Positions 55,651-64,000 of a stretch of DNA of 64,000 nt are shown here, piece by piece (position 1 is the first letter of the stretch; each line of letters opens with the position of its first letter). The position numbers and the translations under genes were made by a program. The stretch lies in assembly GCA_900551945.1 (NCBI GenBank), contig URYE01000002.1:22484-86483 (forward strand), given 5' to 3'. Under the pieces are notes generated by a model. That model was given only the letters and a program-made list of their open reading frames with translations, was not told the origin of the DNA and ran no database searches. The DNA comes from an uncultured Eubacterium sp. Its GTDB lineage: Bacteria > Bacillota > Clostridia > Lachnospirales > Lachnospiraceae.

Positions 55651-56016
55651 CTACATCTGTATGTCGCCAACTTTGTCATCACAAGCATAATATACTTTGT
55701 TATCTTCTGGCTTAACATACACTCTTAAATTCTCTGGATTGTCGATACAACCTTCAATCTTTTTAATTATTGCAGATAAATCAACTTCTTTTCCATCATA
55801 CTGTAAATATACTTTTGCATTACCTGAATTCTTAATTGTTTCAATTCTTTTTAATACTGGCTCTGCCTTTGTTGTTTCAAGCATTTTTACATCTTCTTTA
55901 GCTGTTTCTAACTTCATCTGCTCCTGCTTTGATGTTTCAATTCTTTTGGCTTCTGCTTTGGCTGTTTCTAATCTTTTAAGCTCTTGTCTATATGCTCTGC
56001 TATTTTTCTTTGCCAT
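55651..56016 (-). CDS. DUF6465 family protein with repeat linker
   Basis: About 121 residues from the ATG with AAAGGGG upstream; a TTG 21 bases earlier is possible. The C-terminal ~60 residues (KVYLQYDGKEVDLSAIIKKI ... VYVKPEDNKVYYACDD) match DUF6465. The N-terminal ~60 residues contain about five 10-12-residue repeats of the form LETxKxExxK, a likely helical rod. Basic and cytoplasmic; function unknown. Confidence 0.75.
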   Translation of the reverse strand: MAKKNSRAYRQELKRLETAKAEAKRIETSKQEQMKLETAKEDVKMLETTKAEPVLKRIETIKNSGNAKVYLQYDGKEVDLSAIIKKIEGCIDNPENLRVYVKPEDNKVYYACDDKVGDIQM

Positions 56017-56245
56017 GTTAATATTAACCCCTTTCAATTTTCCTTATAATATTAAGTATACATCTTTTTTTATATTTTTTCTACCTTATTTCTACTTTAT
56101 TGTATAAATTTTATTTTTTTTCGACACAATTTCCCCAAATCCTAGTATTAACTTAAATTTCTATTACTATAACCCAATTATTAATTTCAATTATCTTACT
56201 AAAATTTATTGAAATAATAGAATAAATTAGTATCAAGAGCCTACT

Positions 56246-56293
56246 TGACATTTAATTTCAATTGTGATTAAATATGTCGGAAGCTACATGTAG
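56246..56293 (+). promoter_or_regulatory. Promoter and dyad operator of marR-exporter operon
   Basis: TTGACA, 17 bases, TTAAAT. Directly after it is the palindrome CTACATGTAG, with CCTACAT repeated 5 bases on, a plausible MarR site over the transcription start. The ~310-base gap back to the DUF6465 gene otherwise shows nothing. Confidence 0.55.
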
Positions 56294-56353
56294 TTACCTA
56301 CATTTTGTTTAATCTTATTGGAAATATAAACTATTTAATAAGAATGGAGGAGA

Positions 56354-56845
56354 ATGTTGAAAAATGAAGATACTGATATCGGGCTTTTGATCAAAAAAAT
56401 CAGCGAAGATATCAATAAAAAGTGTAATAATGATTTAAAAGTATGGGGAATTACTCTTTCCCAGCTTCGTATCTTAGGTTTTGTCAAATGTCGTCAAGAA
56501 CAAGGTATCCTTACTTCTCAAAAGGATATAGAAAATCATTTTGAAGTATCCCACCCCACTGTTGTTGGTATTCTTAACAATCTAAAGGATAAAGGGCTTA
56601 TAACAACACAAACTGATGAAAATGACAAACGTATCAAAAGAGTTTTTTTAACTCCTAAAGAAAATGAATTTCATTCATATCTTACGAAAACAACGCTTGA
56701 AACTAACAACCAGCTTTTATGCGGTATAACAAAAGAAGAACAAACGGTACTACTTAATCTGCTTCACAAACTAAAATCAAATATTCAGAAAGGAAATAAC
56801 AATAACTATGCTGAAAACATTAATGAAACAAATAAAACAGTATAA
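56354..56845 (+). CDS. MarR-family regulator
   Basis: 163 residues. Winged helix at ~35-100 with TSQKDIENHFEVSHPTVVGIL and DENDKRIKRVFLT (wing). GGAGG is only three bases before the ATG but six before the next codon, TTG, which may be the true start. Likely represses its own operon and the exporter genes until a toxic ligand binds. Its end overlaps the first exporter gene by 38 bases. Confidence 0.88.
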   Translation: MLKNEDTDIGLLIKKISEDINKKCNNDLKVWGITLSQLRILGFVKCRQEQGILTSQKDIENHFEVSHPTVVGILNNLKDKGLITTQTDENDKRIKRVFLTPKENEFHSYLTKTTLETNNQLLCGITKEEQTVLLNLLHKLKSNIQKGNNNNYAENINETNKTV

Positions 56846-58547
56846 AAAAGACTCATTTTTAACAATGTTTTTTGCTATGCTAGAAGTATTTATGGAAATT
56901 GCAATCCCTGTCCTTATGGCTTCTATTATTGATGACGGTATTGCAAAGCAAAATATTTCCCATGTATACAAATACGGCATAATCATGCTTCTTACAGCAC
57001 TTGTAAGTTTAACTTGTGGTTATCTGGCAGGTAAATTTGCTGCAAAGGCTTCAACTGGATTTGCATGTAATTTAAGAGATGGAATGTATAGTAATATACA
57101 AACATTTTCATTTGCAAATATTGATAAGTATTCAACTGCTGGTCTTGTAACTCGTCTTACTACTGATGTTACAAACGTACAAAACGCTTATCAAATGATA
57201 ATCAGAATGTGTATAAGAGCTCCATTTTCTCTTATCCTTGCGCTTATTATGGCAATTTCTATCTGTCCTCAGATAAGTGTGGTGTTCCTCGTTGCAATTA
57301 TCTTTCTTTCAGTCTGTCTTGGAACTATTATTTACAGAGCAATGCCAATATTTAACGATGTATTTAAAAAATATGATGACTTAAATGCTAGTGTTCAAGA
57401 AAATATTACTGGTATGCGTGTTGTAAAGTCTTTTGTTAGAGAAGATTTTGAAAATAAAAAGTTTGAAAAGGCTGTAAATAACCTTTACCGCTTATTTGTT
57501 AAAGCTGAAAGTAACCTTGCATTTAACAACCCATCTATGATGGCAGCTATGTATGGCTGTATTCTTGCTATTTCATGGCTTGGTGCTAAGTTTATTGTAG
57601 GTGGAACTCTTACAACTGGTGAGCTTACAAGTCTTTTTACTTACGTTATGAGTATTTTAATGAGTCTTATGATGCTTTCAATGGCATTTGTAATGATTAC
57701 AATTAGTATCGCAAGTGCAAAGCGAATTGCGGAAGTAATCAACGAAAAAGCTGACCTTGTAAGCCCTGAAAATGCTGATACTGTTATTCCTGATGGAAGT
57801 GTAGTTTTTGAACACGTTAACTTCTCTTATAAAAAAGGAAGTAAAAATTTTGTGCTTTCAGATATTGACTTTAAAGTTAAATCTGGTGAAACTATTGGTA
57901 TTATCGGTGGAACGGGAAGTTCTAAGTCAAGTCTTGTCAACCTTATAAGCCGTCTTTATGATGTATCAGAAGGCTGTGTTAAAGTTGGTGGTAAAGATGT
58001 AAGAACTTACGACCTTGAAGCTTTGCGTAATCAAGTTGCAGTTGTTTTACAAAAAAATGAACTTTTTACAGGTACAATTCTTGATAACTTAAGATGGGGT
58101 AATGAAAATGCCACTGAAGAAGAATGTATCAATGCTTGTAAAGCAGCTTGTGCTGATGAATTCATTGAAAGATTTCCTAGAAAATATTATACACATATTG
58201 AACAAGGCGGTAGCAACGTATCAGGTGGTCAAAAACAGCGACTTTGTATTGCAAGAGCCTTACTTAAAAAGCCAAAAGTACTTATTCTTGATGATTCCAC
58301 AAGTGCTGTAGATACTTCCACTGACAGTAAAATTCGTAAGGCATTTCGTGAAGAAATACCAGGAACTACTAAGTTTATTATTGCACAAAGAATTTCAAGT
58401 ATTCAAGACGCAGATAGAATAATTGTATTAGATGATGGTAAAATTCAAGCAATTGGGCCACATGATGAACTTATAAAGACTAATGAAATTTATCGTCAGA
58501 TTTATGAAGGACAAACTAAGGGAGGCGGTGACTTTGATGAAAACTAA
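56808..58547 (+). CDS. ABC exporter subunit 1 (degenerate ATP site)
   Basis: 579 residues: six membrane helices (~15-300) and one ABC domain. Walker A is GGTGSSKSSL, signature VSGGQ, Walker B ends LILDDSTS (Asp instead of catalytic Glu) and the switch histidine is glutamine (IIAQRISS). These changes mark the degenerate half of heterodimeric exporters such as BmrCD or LmrCD. Start not certain, as AAAGGA lies 14 bases upstream. Likely multidrug efflux. Confidence 0.9.
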   Translation: MLKTLMKQIKQYKKDSFLTMFFAMLEVFMEIAIPVLMASIIDDGIAKQNISHVYKYGIIMLLTALVSLTCGYLAGKFAAKASTGFACNLRDGMYSNIQTFSFANIDKYSTAGLVTRLTTDVTNVQNAYQMIIRMCIRAPFSLILALIMAISICPQISVVFLVAIIFLSVCLGTIIYRAMPIFNDVFKKYDDLNASVQENITGMRVVKSFVREDFENKKFEKAVNNLYRLFVKAESNLAFNNPSMMAAMYGCILAISWLGAKFIVGGTLTTGELTSLFTYVMSILMSLMMLSMAFVMITISIASAKRIAEVINEKADLVSPENADTVIPDGSVVFEHVNFSYKKGSKNFVLSDIDFKVKSGETIGIIGGTGSSKSSLVNLISRLYDVSEGCVKVGGKDVRTYDLEALRNQVAVVLQKNELFTGTILDNLRWGNENATEEECINACKAACADEFIERFPRKYYTHIEQGGSNVSGGQKQRLCIARALLKKPKVLILDDSTSAVDTSTDSKIRKAFREEIPGTTKFIIAQRISSIQDADRIIVLDDGKIQAIGPHDELIKTNEIYRQIYEGQTKGGGDFDEN

Positions 58548-60411
58548 GAATATTTATAAATCAAATGGTATGAAAAAAATATTCCAGCTTTTATTTTCGG
58601 AATACAAATGGCACTTGCTTTTCGTTATCCTAGGAATATTAGGTTCTGCCCTTGCTACTGTTAAGGGTACTTTATTTTTGCAAACTCTTATTGATGATTA
58701 TATAACACCTCTTATAAGTAGTGATAACCCTGACTTTCAGCCACTATTTCAAGCACTTCTTAAAATGGGCTGTATATACGGCGTAGGTCTTATATGTTCA
58801 TTTGCATATAACAGAATTATGGTTAATGTAGGTCAAGGCACTATGAAAAAAGTCCGTACACAGTTATTTACACACATGGAATCACTTCCTATTAAGTATT
58901 TTGATACTCATGCTCATGGTGATATTATGTCTGTGTACACAAATGATACTGATACTTTAAGACAGTTTGTTGGTATCAGCCTTCCTCAGCTTTTAAACAG
59001 CTTTATTTCTATTATAAGTGTGTTTGTAAGTATGGTAATTCTTAACGTTCCTCTTACAATACTTACTGTTGCAATGGTTGTTGTAATGCTTATTTCAACA
59101 CGTTTTATTGCTGGAAAGTCTGGTAAATACTTCGGTAAACAGCAACAACATCTTGGTGAAGTTAATGGCTACATTGAAGAAATGATGGGTGGCCAGAAAG
59201 TTATTAAGGTATTCTGCCATGAAGAAGAAAGTCTTAAGGAATTTCGTGTTAAAAACGAACAGCTAAGAGATAGTGCTGACAAGGCAAATGGCTATGCTAA
59301 TATCCTTATGCCTGTAATCGTTCAGCTTGGTAATGTAAGTTATGTTTTATGTGCCATAGCAGGTGGTACTCTTGCATTAAATGGCTATGCAGGACTTACA
59401 ATTGGTACACTTATATCTTTCCTTACATTAAATAAGAGCTTTAATCAGCCATTTGGTCAGATAAGCCAACAGCTTAACAGTGTTATTATGGCACAAGCTG
59501 GTATTGATAGAATTTATACATTGTTGGATGAAGTCCCTGAAACTGATGAAGGACACGTTACTCTTGTAAATGCCAACATTGACGACAATGGAAATATAAC
59601 AGAAAGTCCTAATCACACTGGAAAATGGGCTTGGAAAGACAAAAACCCTACTACTGGTGAAACTGTATTTGAAGAACTTCGTGGTGATATCGTATTTACT
59701 GACGTTGACTTTGGATACACTGATGAAAAAATGGTACTTCACAATATAAACCTTTTTGCACATGAAGGACAAAAGATTGCATTTGTCGGAAGTACTGGTG
59801 CAGGTAAAACTACTATCACTAACCTTATAAACCGTTTTTATGACATTCAAAAGGGTTCTATAAAATATGATGGAATTGACATTGGTACTATTAAAAAGGC
59901 TGACCTTAGACGTAGTTTAGGAATTGTTTTACAGGATACTCACCTTTTTACTGGAACAGTTATGGATAATATTCGCTATGGTCGTCTTGACGCTACTGAT
60001 GAAGAATGTATTGCAGCGGCAAAGCTTGCTAACGCTAATTCATTTATTAAACATCTTCCAGATGGATATAACACTTTCCTTACTGGTGATGGTGCTAACC
60101 TTTCACAAGGTCAAAGACAGCTTATTGCTATTGCTAGAGCTACTGTAGCCGACCCACCTGTGCTTATACTTGATGAAGCTACATCAAGTATTGATACAAG
60201 AACTGAAGAACTTGTACAACGTGGTATGGACGGACTTATGAAAGGCAGAACTACTTTCGTTATTGCTCATAGACTTTCAACTATTAAAAACAGTGATTGT
60301 ATTATGGTTCTTGAGCAAGGAAATATTATTGAACGTGGTAATCACGATGACCTTATAGCAGAAAAAGGAAAATACTTCCAATTATATACTGGTATGAGTT
60401 CAAACCATTAA
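58537..60411 (+). CDS. ABC exporter subunit 2 (consensus catalytic residues)
   Basis: 625 residues from the ATG within the end of the previous gene (11-base overlap). Six membrane helices and an ABC domain with intact Walker A GSTGAGKTTI, Walker B LILDEATSSID and switch His (VIAHRLST). Its signature is LSQGQ, the variant expected opposite the degenerate site. A ~40-residue insert lies before the ABC domain (VNANIDDNGNITESPNHTGK...). Forms the heterodimer with the preceding subunit. Confidence 0.92.
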   Translation: MKTKNIYKSNGMKKIFQLLFSEYKWHLLFVILGILGSALATVKGTLFLQTLIDDYITPLISSDNPDFQPLFQALLKMGCIYGVGLICSFAYNRIMVNVGQGTMKKVRTQLFTHMESLPIKYFDTHAHGDIMSVYTNDTDTLRQFVGISLPQLLNSFISIISVFVSMVILNVPLTILTVAMVVVMLISTRFIAGKSGKYFGKQQQHLGEVNGYIEEMMGGQKVIKVFCHEEESLKEFRVKNEQLRDSADKANGYANILMPVIVQLGNVSYVLCAIAGGTLALNGYAGLTIGTLISFLTLNKSFNQPFGQISQQLNSVIMAQAGIDRIYTLLDEVPETDEGHVTLVNANIDDNGNITESPNHTGKWAWKDKNPTTGETVFEELRGDIVFTDVDFGYTDEKMVLHNINLFAHEGQKIAFVGSTGAGKTTITNLINRFYDIQKGSIKYDGIDIGTIKKADLRRSLGIVLQDTHLFTGTVMDNIRYGRLDATDEECIAAAKLANANSFIKHLPDGYNTFLTGDGANLSQGQRQLIAIARATVADPPVLILDEATSSIDTRTEELVQRGMDGLMKGRTTFVIAHRLSTIKNSDCIMVLEQGNIIERGNHDDLIAEKGKYFQLYTGMSSNH

Positions 60412-60442
60412 TTTATAACTAAATTTATAACCAATATATAAC

Positions 60443-60489
60443 AAAAGTCACCCAACTTTACTCTATGTAATAGAAATGGGTGACTTTTT
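60443..60489 (+). terminator. Terminator of the exporter operon
   Basis: AAAAGTCACCCA / TGGGTGACTTTT stem followed by T. Confidence 0.85.
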
Positions 60490-60599
60490 AGCTATTCTAA
60501 AATAAATGACATATTAAAATATATTTCATTAGAGCATTTATTTAACAGTTTTTTTAGAATTTGGACTTAATTTAGACATATTTTATTTGTAATATAATA

Positions 60600-60799
60600 A
60601 CTGTTCAAAGCAATATGCTTTTAAACATACACTTTTTCATATTTGTAGTTAGAAAATTTTTGATTTTCAATCAATAATAATTTGTCCCCCCATTTTATTA
60701 TTGATAATGCTACAACAATAATTTCCCCCTCCCTATTAAATTAATAGAGAAGAAAAAGGTGATATACAGTATTCCAATCTACTGTGTATCACCTTTTTT
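60600..60799 (+). ncRNA. Candidate small RNA with C-rich loops
   Basis: A gene-free ~520-base gap ends in a strong terminator (AAAAAGGTGATATACAGTA / TACTGTGTATCACCTTTTT) that belongs to no open frame. Before it lie two C-rich unpaired stretches, TTTGTCCCCCCATTT and AATTTCCCCCTCCCT, separated by a short stem. A TATAAT sits at 60593 without a convincing -35. The C-rich stretches could bind ribosome-binding sites, as in RsaE/CsfG-type RNAs. Boundaries are guesses. Confidence 0.4.
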
Positions 60800-60845
60800 C
60801 TATGTCTTATATTAATTACTATCAAAATAAAATACAATTTTCTAC

Positions 60846-60959
60846 TTGCAATTTTACTAAAGATGTGATAATATATTTCAGCAATTAAATAACTTATGGT
60901 ATAAATTGGAAACGACACAGGTGCTTATCTGATAACGAACAACACTTATGTCTTTTTTT
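60846..60959 (+). promoter_or_regulatory. Promoter and attenuator-like leader of the DUF2798 gene
   Basis: TTGCAA, 17 bases, TAATAT; ~40 bases later a hairpin GACACAGGTG / CACTTATGTC with seven T forms a terminator inside the leader, 54 bases before the gene. No known riboswitch class is recognised. Confidence 0.5.
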
Positions 60960-61012
60960 GCGCCCATTTTTAATATTTTACTATTTATTTTTAATAAAAG
61001 GAGATTAAATTT

Positions 61013-61471
61013 ATGCCAAAAACTAAGTTTCAAAATGTAATTTTTACCGCCATGATGTCTTTTCTTATGGTTTATGTAATGATTTGTTACAACATAAGCC
61101 TTAATACTGGTGGTATGTCTAACCAAGTATTTCTACTTGCGTTCCATGAATTAATTATTATGTGGCCTGCCGCTTTTATTTTAGAATTTTTTATTGTTGA
61201 TAAACTTGCTCATATGATAGCATTTAAGATTGTAACACCTAATGACAGACCATTTGCTATTACTGTTGCAATATCAATTGCCATCATTTGCATTATGTGT
61301 CCAATTATGAGTTTTATTGCAACATTGCTCTTTAAAAATGCTGGTGTTGAATTTTTTGCTGTATGGTTTAAAACAACATTTTTAAATTTCCCAGTTGCAT
61401 TCTTTTGGCAACTTTGCTACTGTGGCCCATTAATAAGATTAATATTTAGAAGTATTTTTAAGAATAATTAA
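61013..61471 (+). CDS. DUF2798 membrane protein
   Basis: 152 residues with four hydrophobic segments in two similar halves (FTAMMSFLMVYVMICYN ... MWPAAFILEFFIVD; then ITVAISIAIICIMCPIMSF ... NFPVAFFWQLCYCGP). The paired W/FPxA(F) pattern matches DUF2798. AAAAGGAG precedes the ATG. Function unknown; possibly controlled by the leader terminator. Confidence 0.82.
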   Translation: MPKTKFQNVIFTAMMSFLMVYVMICYNISLNTGGMSNQVFLLAFHELIIMWPAAFILEFFIVDKLAHMIAFKIVTPNDRPFAITVAISIAIICIMCPIMSFIATLLFKNAGVEFFAVWFKTTFLNFPVAFFWQLCYCGPLIRLIFRSIFKNN

Positions 61472-61477
61472 TACATA

Positions 61478-61522
61478 AAAAGCCCGCTATCTGCTATAAA
61501 ATTAAGCAAATAACGGGCTTGT
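61478..61522. terminator. Bidirectional terminator between DUF2798 gene and ilvN
   Basis: AAGCCCG / CGGGCTT outer stem with an inner CTGCT/AAGCA pairing, A/T runs on both sides, between convergent genes. Confidence 0.8.
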
Positions 61523-61525
61523 GTT

Positions 61526-62044
61526 TTATCTATCAGTTCTTGTAACTGATTCTATTGCTACACTTCCTCCACGAACTACTTCTATTCTGTTAAGAAAAGC
61601 TTTTGAGAATAACTTTACAAGTTCGTTGTTTTTAGACTCTGTGTTTACACACTCTATAAGAATACTATTTCTATCGTAGTCAACAACTTTAAGCCCAAAT
61701 ACACGTTCCATTCTAAATACTTCTTCTTTATCTCTTTCAGTACATTTATTAACTTTAATAAACATAATTTCCTTCATATTAATTGAAATATCAGAAAGGT
61801 CTATTACCTTGATTACTTCCACACTTCTATTCAACTGCTTTTTTATCTGTTCAAATGTAATATCATCACTTGTTACACTTATTGTCATTCTTGATACAGT
61901 TGGGTCTTCTGTAACACCTACTGTTAAGCTATCTAAGTTGTAAGATTTACCTGAAAAAAGCCCTGAAATCTTAGCAAGAACACCGATATCATTTTCTACA
62001 AATAATGAAATCCATCTTTTACTTGTGTTATTAGTCTTATTCAT
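61526..62044 (-). CDS. ilvN: Acetolactate synthase small subunit
   Basis: 172 residues. N-terminal ACT domain (WISLFVENDIGVLAKISGLF, GKSYNLDSLTVG) binds the feedback inhibitor valine; the C-terminal domain follows. Regulatory partner of IlvB. About 45 bases downstream of ilvB in one operon. Confidence 0.94.
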   Translation of the reverse strand: MNKTNNTSKRWISLFVENDIGVLAKISGLFSGKSYNLDSLTVGVTEDPTVSRMTISVTSDDITFEQIKKQLNRSVEVIKVIDLSDISINMKEIMFIKVNKCTERDKEEVFRMERVFGLKVVDYDRNSILIECVNTESKNNELVKLFSKAFLNRIEVVRGGSVAIESVTRTDR

Positions 62045-62088
62045 ATATTTCTCACTTTCATTATTATTTATAAATTCTTGTTACACTA

Positions 62089-63816
62089 TTAACAATCCAT
62101 TATCATTTCATTAAGAGGCTTTCCACCTGGAACCATTGGAGATACATTGGCTTCTCTCTCAATAATAAATTCAATAATTGTAGGAGCATTTTTATGTGAA
62201 TCAGCATAGTCAAATGCTTTGTCAATATCTTCTTCACTTGTTACTCTAATACCATAAGCATCATAGCTTTCTGCAAGTTTTACAAAGTCAGGAGTGTACT
62301 TTGGACAACAAGTATCTTTCTTTGTACAATTGCGCTCACAGCTTCTTCTATAACGCAAACAAGTGCTTGAATATCTCTTATTAAAGAATAACTCCTGCCA
62401 CTGTCTTACATTGCCAAGATATCCGTTATTAAATACACAAAGTACAAGTGGAAGCTCTAATGCTACGGCTGTTGCCATTTCTTGAATGTTCATCTGCATA
62501 CCACCATCTCCAGATATGCAGATTACTGTCTTTTCTGGATTACCAAGCTTTGCACCGATTGCGGCTGGAAGTCCATATCCCATTGTACCAAGCCCCCCTG
62601 ATGTAAGGAGCTGTCTATTTTCGTCTAATTCAAGATATTGTGTAGTCCATAACTGGTTCTGACCAACATCTGTTGTAACTATTGAATTGGTATATCTTTC
62701 GTTTATCTTTCTTATAATCTTTTCTGGTGTAAGTCCTTCATATCTATCCATATTAATTGGATATTTATTCTTCCACTCTGTTACCTGTTCAACCCATTTC
62801 TCAGCATTTACTACTGGCTTTACATTTTCATTTAACTTTTCAATCGCAAGCTTTGCATCAGCAACAATTGGAATATCTACAACGATATTTTTAGAAATAG
62901 AAGCTGCGTCTATATCTATATGTATAATAGTGGCATTTTTGGCAAATTCACTAATCTTTCCTGTAATTCTATCATTAAATCGTGTTCCTATTGAAAATAG
63001 CACATCACATTCACTAACAGCATGATTTGCGGCATAACTTCCATGTATTCCGATATTTCCCATATAGAGTGGGTGATTTGTTGAAATAGCACCTTTACCC
63101 ATAATTGTTGTTATTACTGGTACGCCTGTTGTTTCGGCAAGCTGTGTCATTTCCTTTTGAGCATGGGCTATATTTACACCACCACCAATTAAGAATAATG
63201 GCTTTTTAGCTTTGCTTAATATATCTACTGCCTTTTTTATCTGTCCCATGTGTACGCCTTCATTTGGCTTATATCCTCTAATACTTACTGTATCAGGATA
63301 TTCGTCTGTACCTAATGCTTGCTGTATGTCTTTTGGAAGGTCGATTACTACTGGGCCTGGGCGACCTGTTCTTGCTATATAAAAGGCTTTTTTTATAATC
63401 TTTGGAAGTTCTTCTCTATTTCTTACTGTAACAGCATATTTACAAATACTTCTTGTAATTCCTACGATATCAACTTCCTGAAAAGCATCATTTCCTAATA
63501 AATTAAGTGGCACTTGACCTGTAAAGCATACAAGTGGCACACTATCATAATTAGCTGTTGCTATTCCTGTTACTAGATTAGTTGCTCCCGGACCACTTGT
63601 AACAAGGCACACACCTACTTTTCCTGTTGAACGTGCATAAGCGTCTGCGGCGTGTATTAATGCCTGTTCGTGACGTGGAAGTATTACATCTATATCGTCT
63701 TGTTCGTATAATGCGTCAAACAAATCTATTGCCTGACCGCCTGGATATCCAAAAAGTGTATCCACGCCTTCTTCTTTTAAAGCTTTTACAAATAATTCTG
63801 TTCCTTTAATTTTCAC
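62089..63816 (-). CDS. ilvB: Acetolactate synthase large subunit
   Basis: 575 residues, GTG start eight bases after AGGAGG. ThDP enzyme making acetolactate or acetohydroxybutyrate for Val, Leu and Ile. Motifs: GYPGGQAIDLFDAL, catalytic Glu in LPRHEQALIHAADAYAR, ThDP site ISGDGGMQMNIQEMATA ... NNGYLGNV. Between RYSS and PDFVKLAE there is a ~17-residue cysteine-rich insert (CLRYRRSCERNCTKKDTCC) not found in the E. coli enzymes. Confidence 0.95.
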   Translation of the reverse strand: MKIKGTELFVKALKEEGVDTLFGYPGGQAIDLFDALYEQDDIDVILPRHEQALIHAADAYARSTGKVGVCLVTSGPGATNLVTGIATANYDSVPLVCFTGQVPLNLLGNDAFQEVDIVGITRSICKYAVTVRNREELPKIIKKAFYIARTGRPGPVVIDLPKDIQQALGTDEYPDTVSIRGYKPNEGVHMGQIKKAVDILSKAKKPLFLIGGGVNIAHAQKEMTQLAETTGVPVITTIMGKGAISTNHPLYMGNIGIHGSYAANHAVSECDVLFSIGTRFNDRITGKISEFAKNATIIHIDIDAASISKNIVVDIPIVADAKLAIEKLNENVKPVVNAEKWVEQVTEWKNKYPINMDRYEGLTPEKIIRKINERYTNSIVTTDVGQNQLWTTQYLELDENRQLLTSGGLGTMGYGLPAAIGAKLGNPEKTVICISGDGGMQMNIQEMATAVALELPLVLCVFNNGYLGNVRQWQELFFNKRYSSTCLRYRRSCERNCTKKDTCCPKYTPDFVKLAESYDAYGIRVTSEEDIDKAFDYADSHKNAPTIIEFIIEREANVSPMVPGGKPLNEMIMDC

Positions 63817-63827
63817 AGCTTCTACCT

Positions 63828-64000
63828 CCTAAAAAAAACCCTAAGCCGATAAATCAGCTTAGGGCGAATAAATATCCGTGTTACCACCTAAATTCAGAGA
63901 ATCCTCTCTGCACTCATGTCAATACGGGAAACCATAACGATTATCCGATATTGCTCCCTTGTAACGTCGGGACAGACGTTGAAGTCTACTCAGATCATAT
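63828..64000 (-). promoter_or_regulatory. T-box riboswitch of ilvBN (5' part outside window)
   Basis: Minus strand AGGTGGTAACACGGA is the T-box, followed by a terminator (CCCTAAGC / GCTTAGGG with eight T) just before ilvB. The bulge TGGT would pair with an A discriminator base, as in Leu, Ile and Val tRNAs. Stem I with the specifier is cut off at the window edge, so the amino acid cannot be read. Confidence 0.88.

Noticed and set aside
1-64000. rRNA or tRNA genes
   Set aside because: None recognised by eye: no cloverleaf with a TTCRANNCY arm and no conserved rRNA blocks noticed. A tRNAscan run would be decisive.
1-64000. Prophage or anti-phage defence island
   Set aside because: No structural phage genes, restriction enzymes or defence-type nucleases were seen; the accessory DNA is a plasmid module and one insertion sequence.

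Overview
The window comes from a low-G+C (roughly 30% by eye) anaerobic Firmicute, most likely a member of the Lachnospiraceae. The evidence is an Rrf2-sufCBDSU iron-sulfur operon, Shine-Dalgarno sites of the AGGAGG type, TTG and GTG starts, T-box leaders, DUF4317 and DUF6465 proteins, a flagellin N-methylase, and a SipW/TasA-like surface operon with a BTAD regulator. I cannot name the species.

Layout. 0-8 kb: a partial unknown gene, then a minus-strand operon for a surface or matrix structure (two TasA/CalY-like proteins, an anchored protein, a BTAD-type regulator with a degenerate GGDEF-like tail, a large fibro-slime/SpaA-type protein and a SipW-type signal peptidase). Its promoter carries 11-bp-phased direct repeats like SARP operators. 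8-14 kb: an Rrf2-controlled suf operon ending in two cupins. 14-27 kb: housekeeping genes (DJ-1, uppP, ppk, pfkA, pepT, DUF4317, HPr-like, a glycine-riboswitch alanine/glycine symporter, an aminotransferase).

27-34.5 kb: a complete plasmid-type maintenance module inside this core-gene landscape. It has a parS-like 16-mer, a fourfold 48-bp repeat and other GAAC/GTTC dyads, parA-parB, a Cys-cluster helix-turn-helix protein, a six-copy iteron array, an initiator-like Rep protein and a divergent tyrosine recombinase. This is the most notable feature. The window is either part of a chromid or megaplasmid carrying core metabolic genes, or the site of an integrated plasmid.

34.5-39 kb: a lone trpD behind a Trp T-box, small unknown genes, a gene remnant, and a frameshifted IS1182-type element inserted into a terminator palindrome. 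39-47 kb: a flagellin N-methylase with a radical SAM partner, YbaK, ABC-F, an NSS transporter, small genes, and three related ~100-bp hairpin elements. 47-51 kb: riboflavin operon ribD-E-BA-H under an FMN riboswitch. 51-56 kb: an SGNH esterase, then queuosine precursor operon queD-E-folE-queC-F behind a probable preQ1 riboswitch, and a DUF6465 protein. 56-60.4 kb: MarR plus a heterodimeric ABC exporter. 60.4-64 kb: a candidate small RNA, a DUF2798 membrane protein with an attenuator-like leader, and ilvBN behind a T-box cut by the window edge.

Start codons were re-chosen by eye from ribosome-binding sites, so several genes are shorter than their longest open frame.
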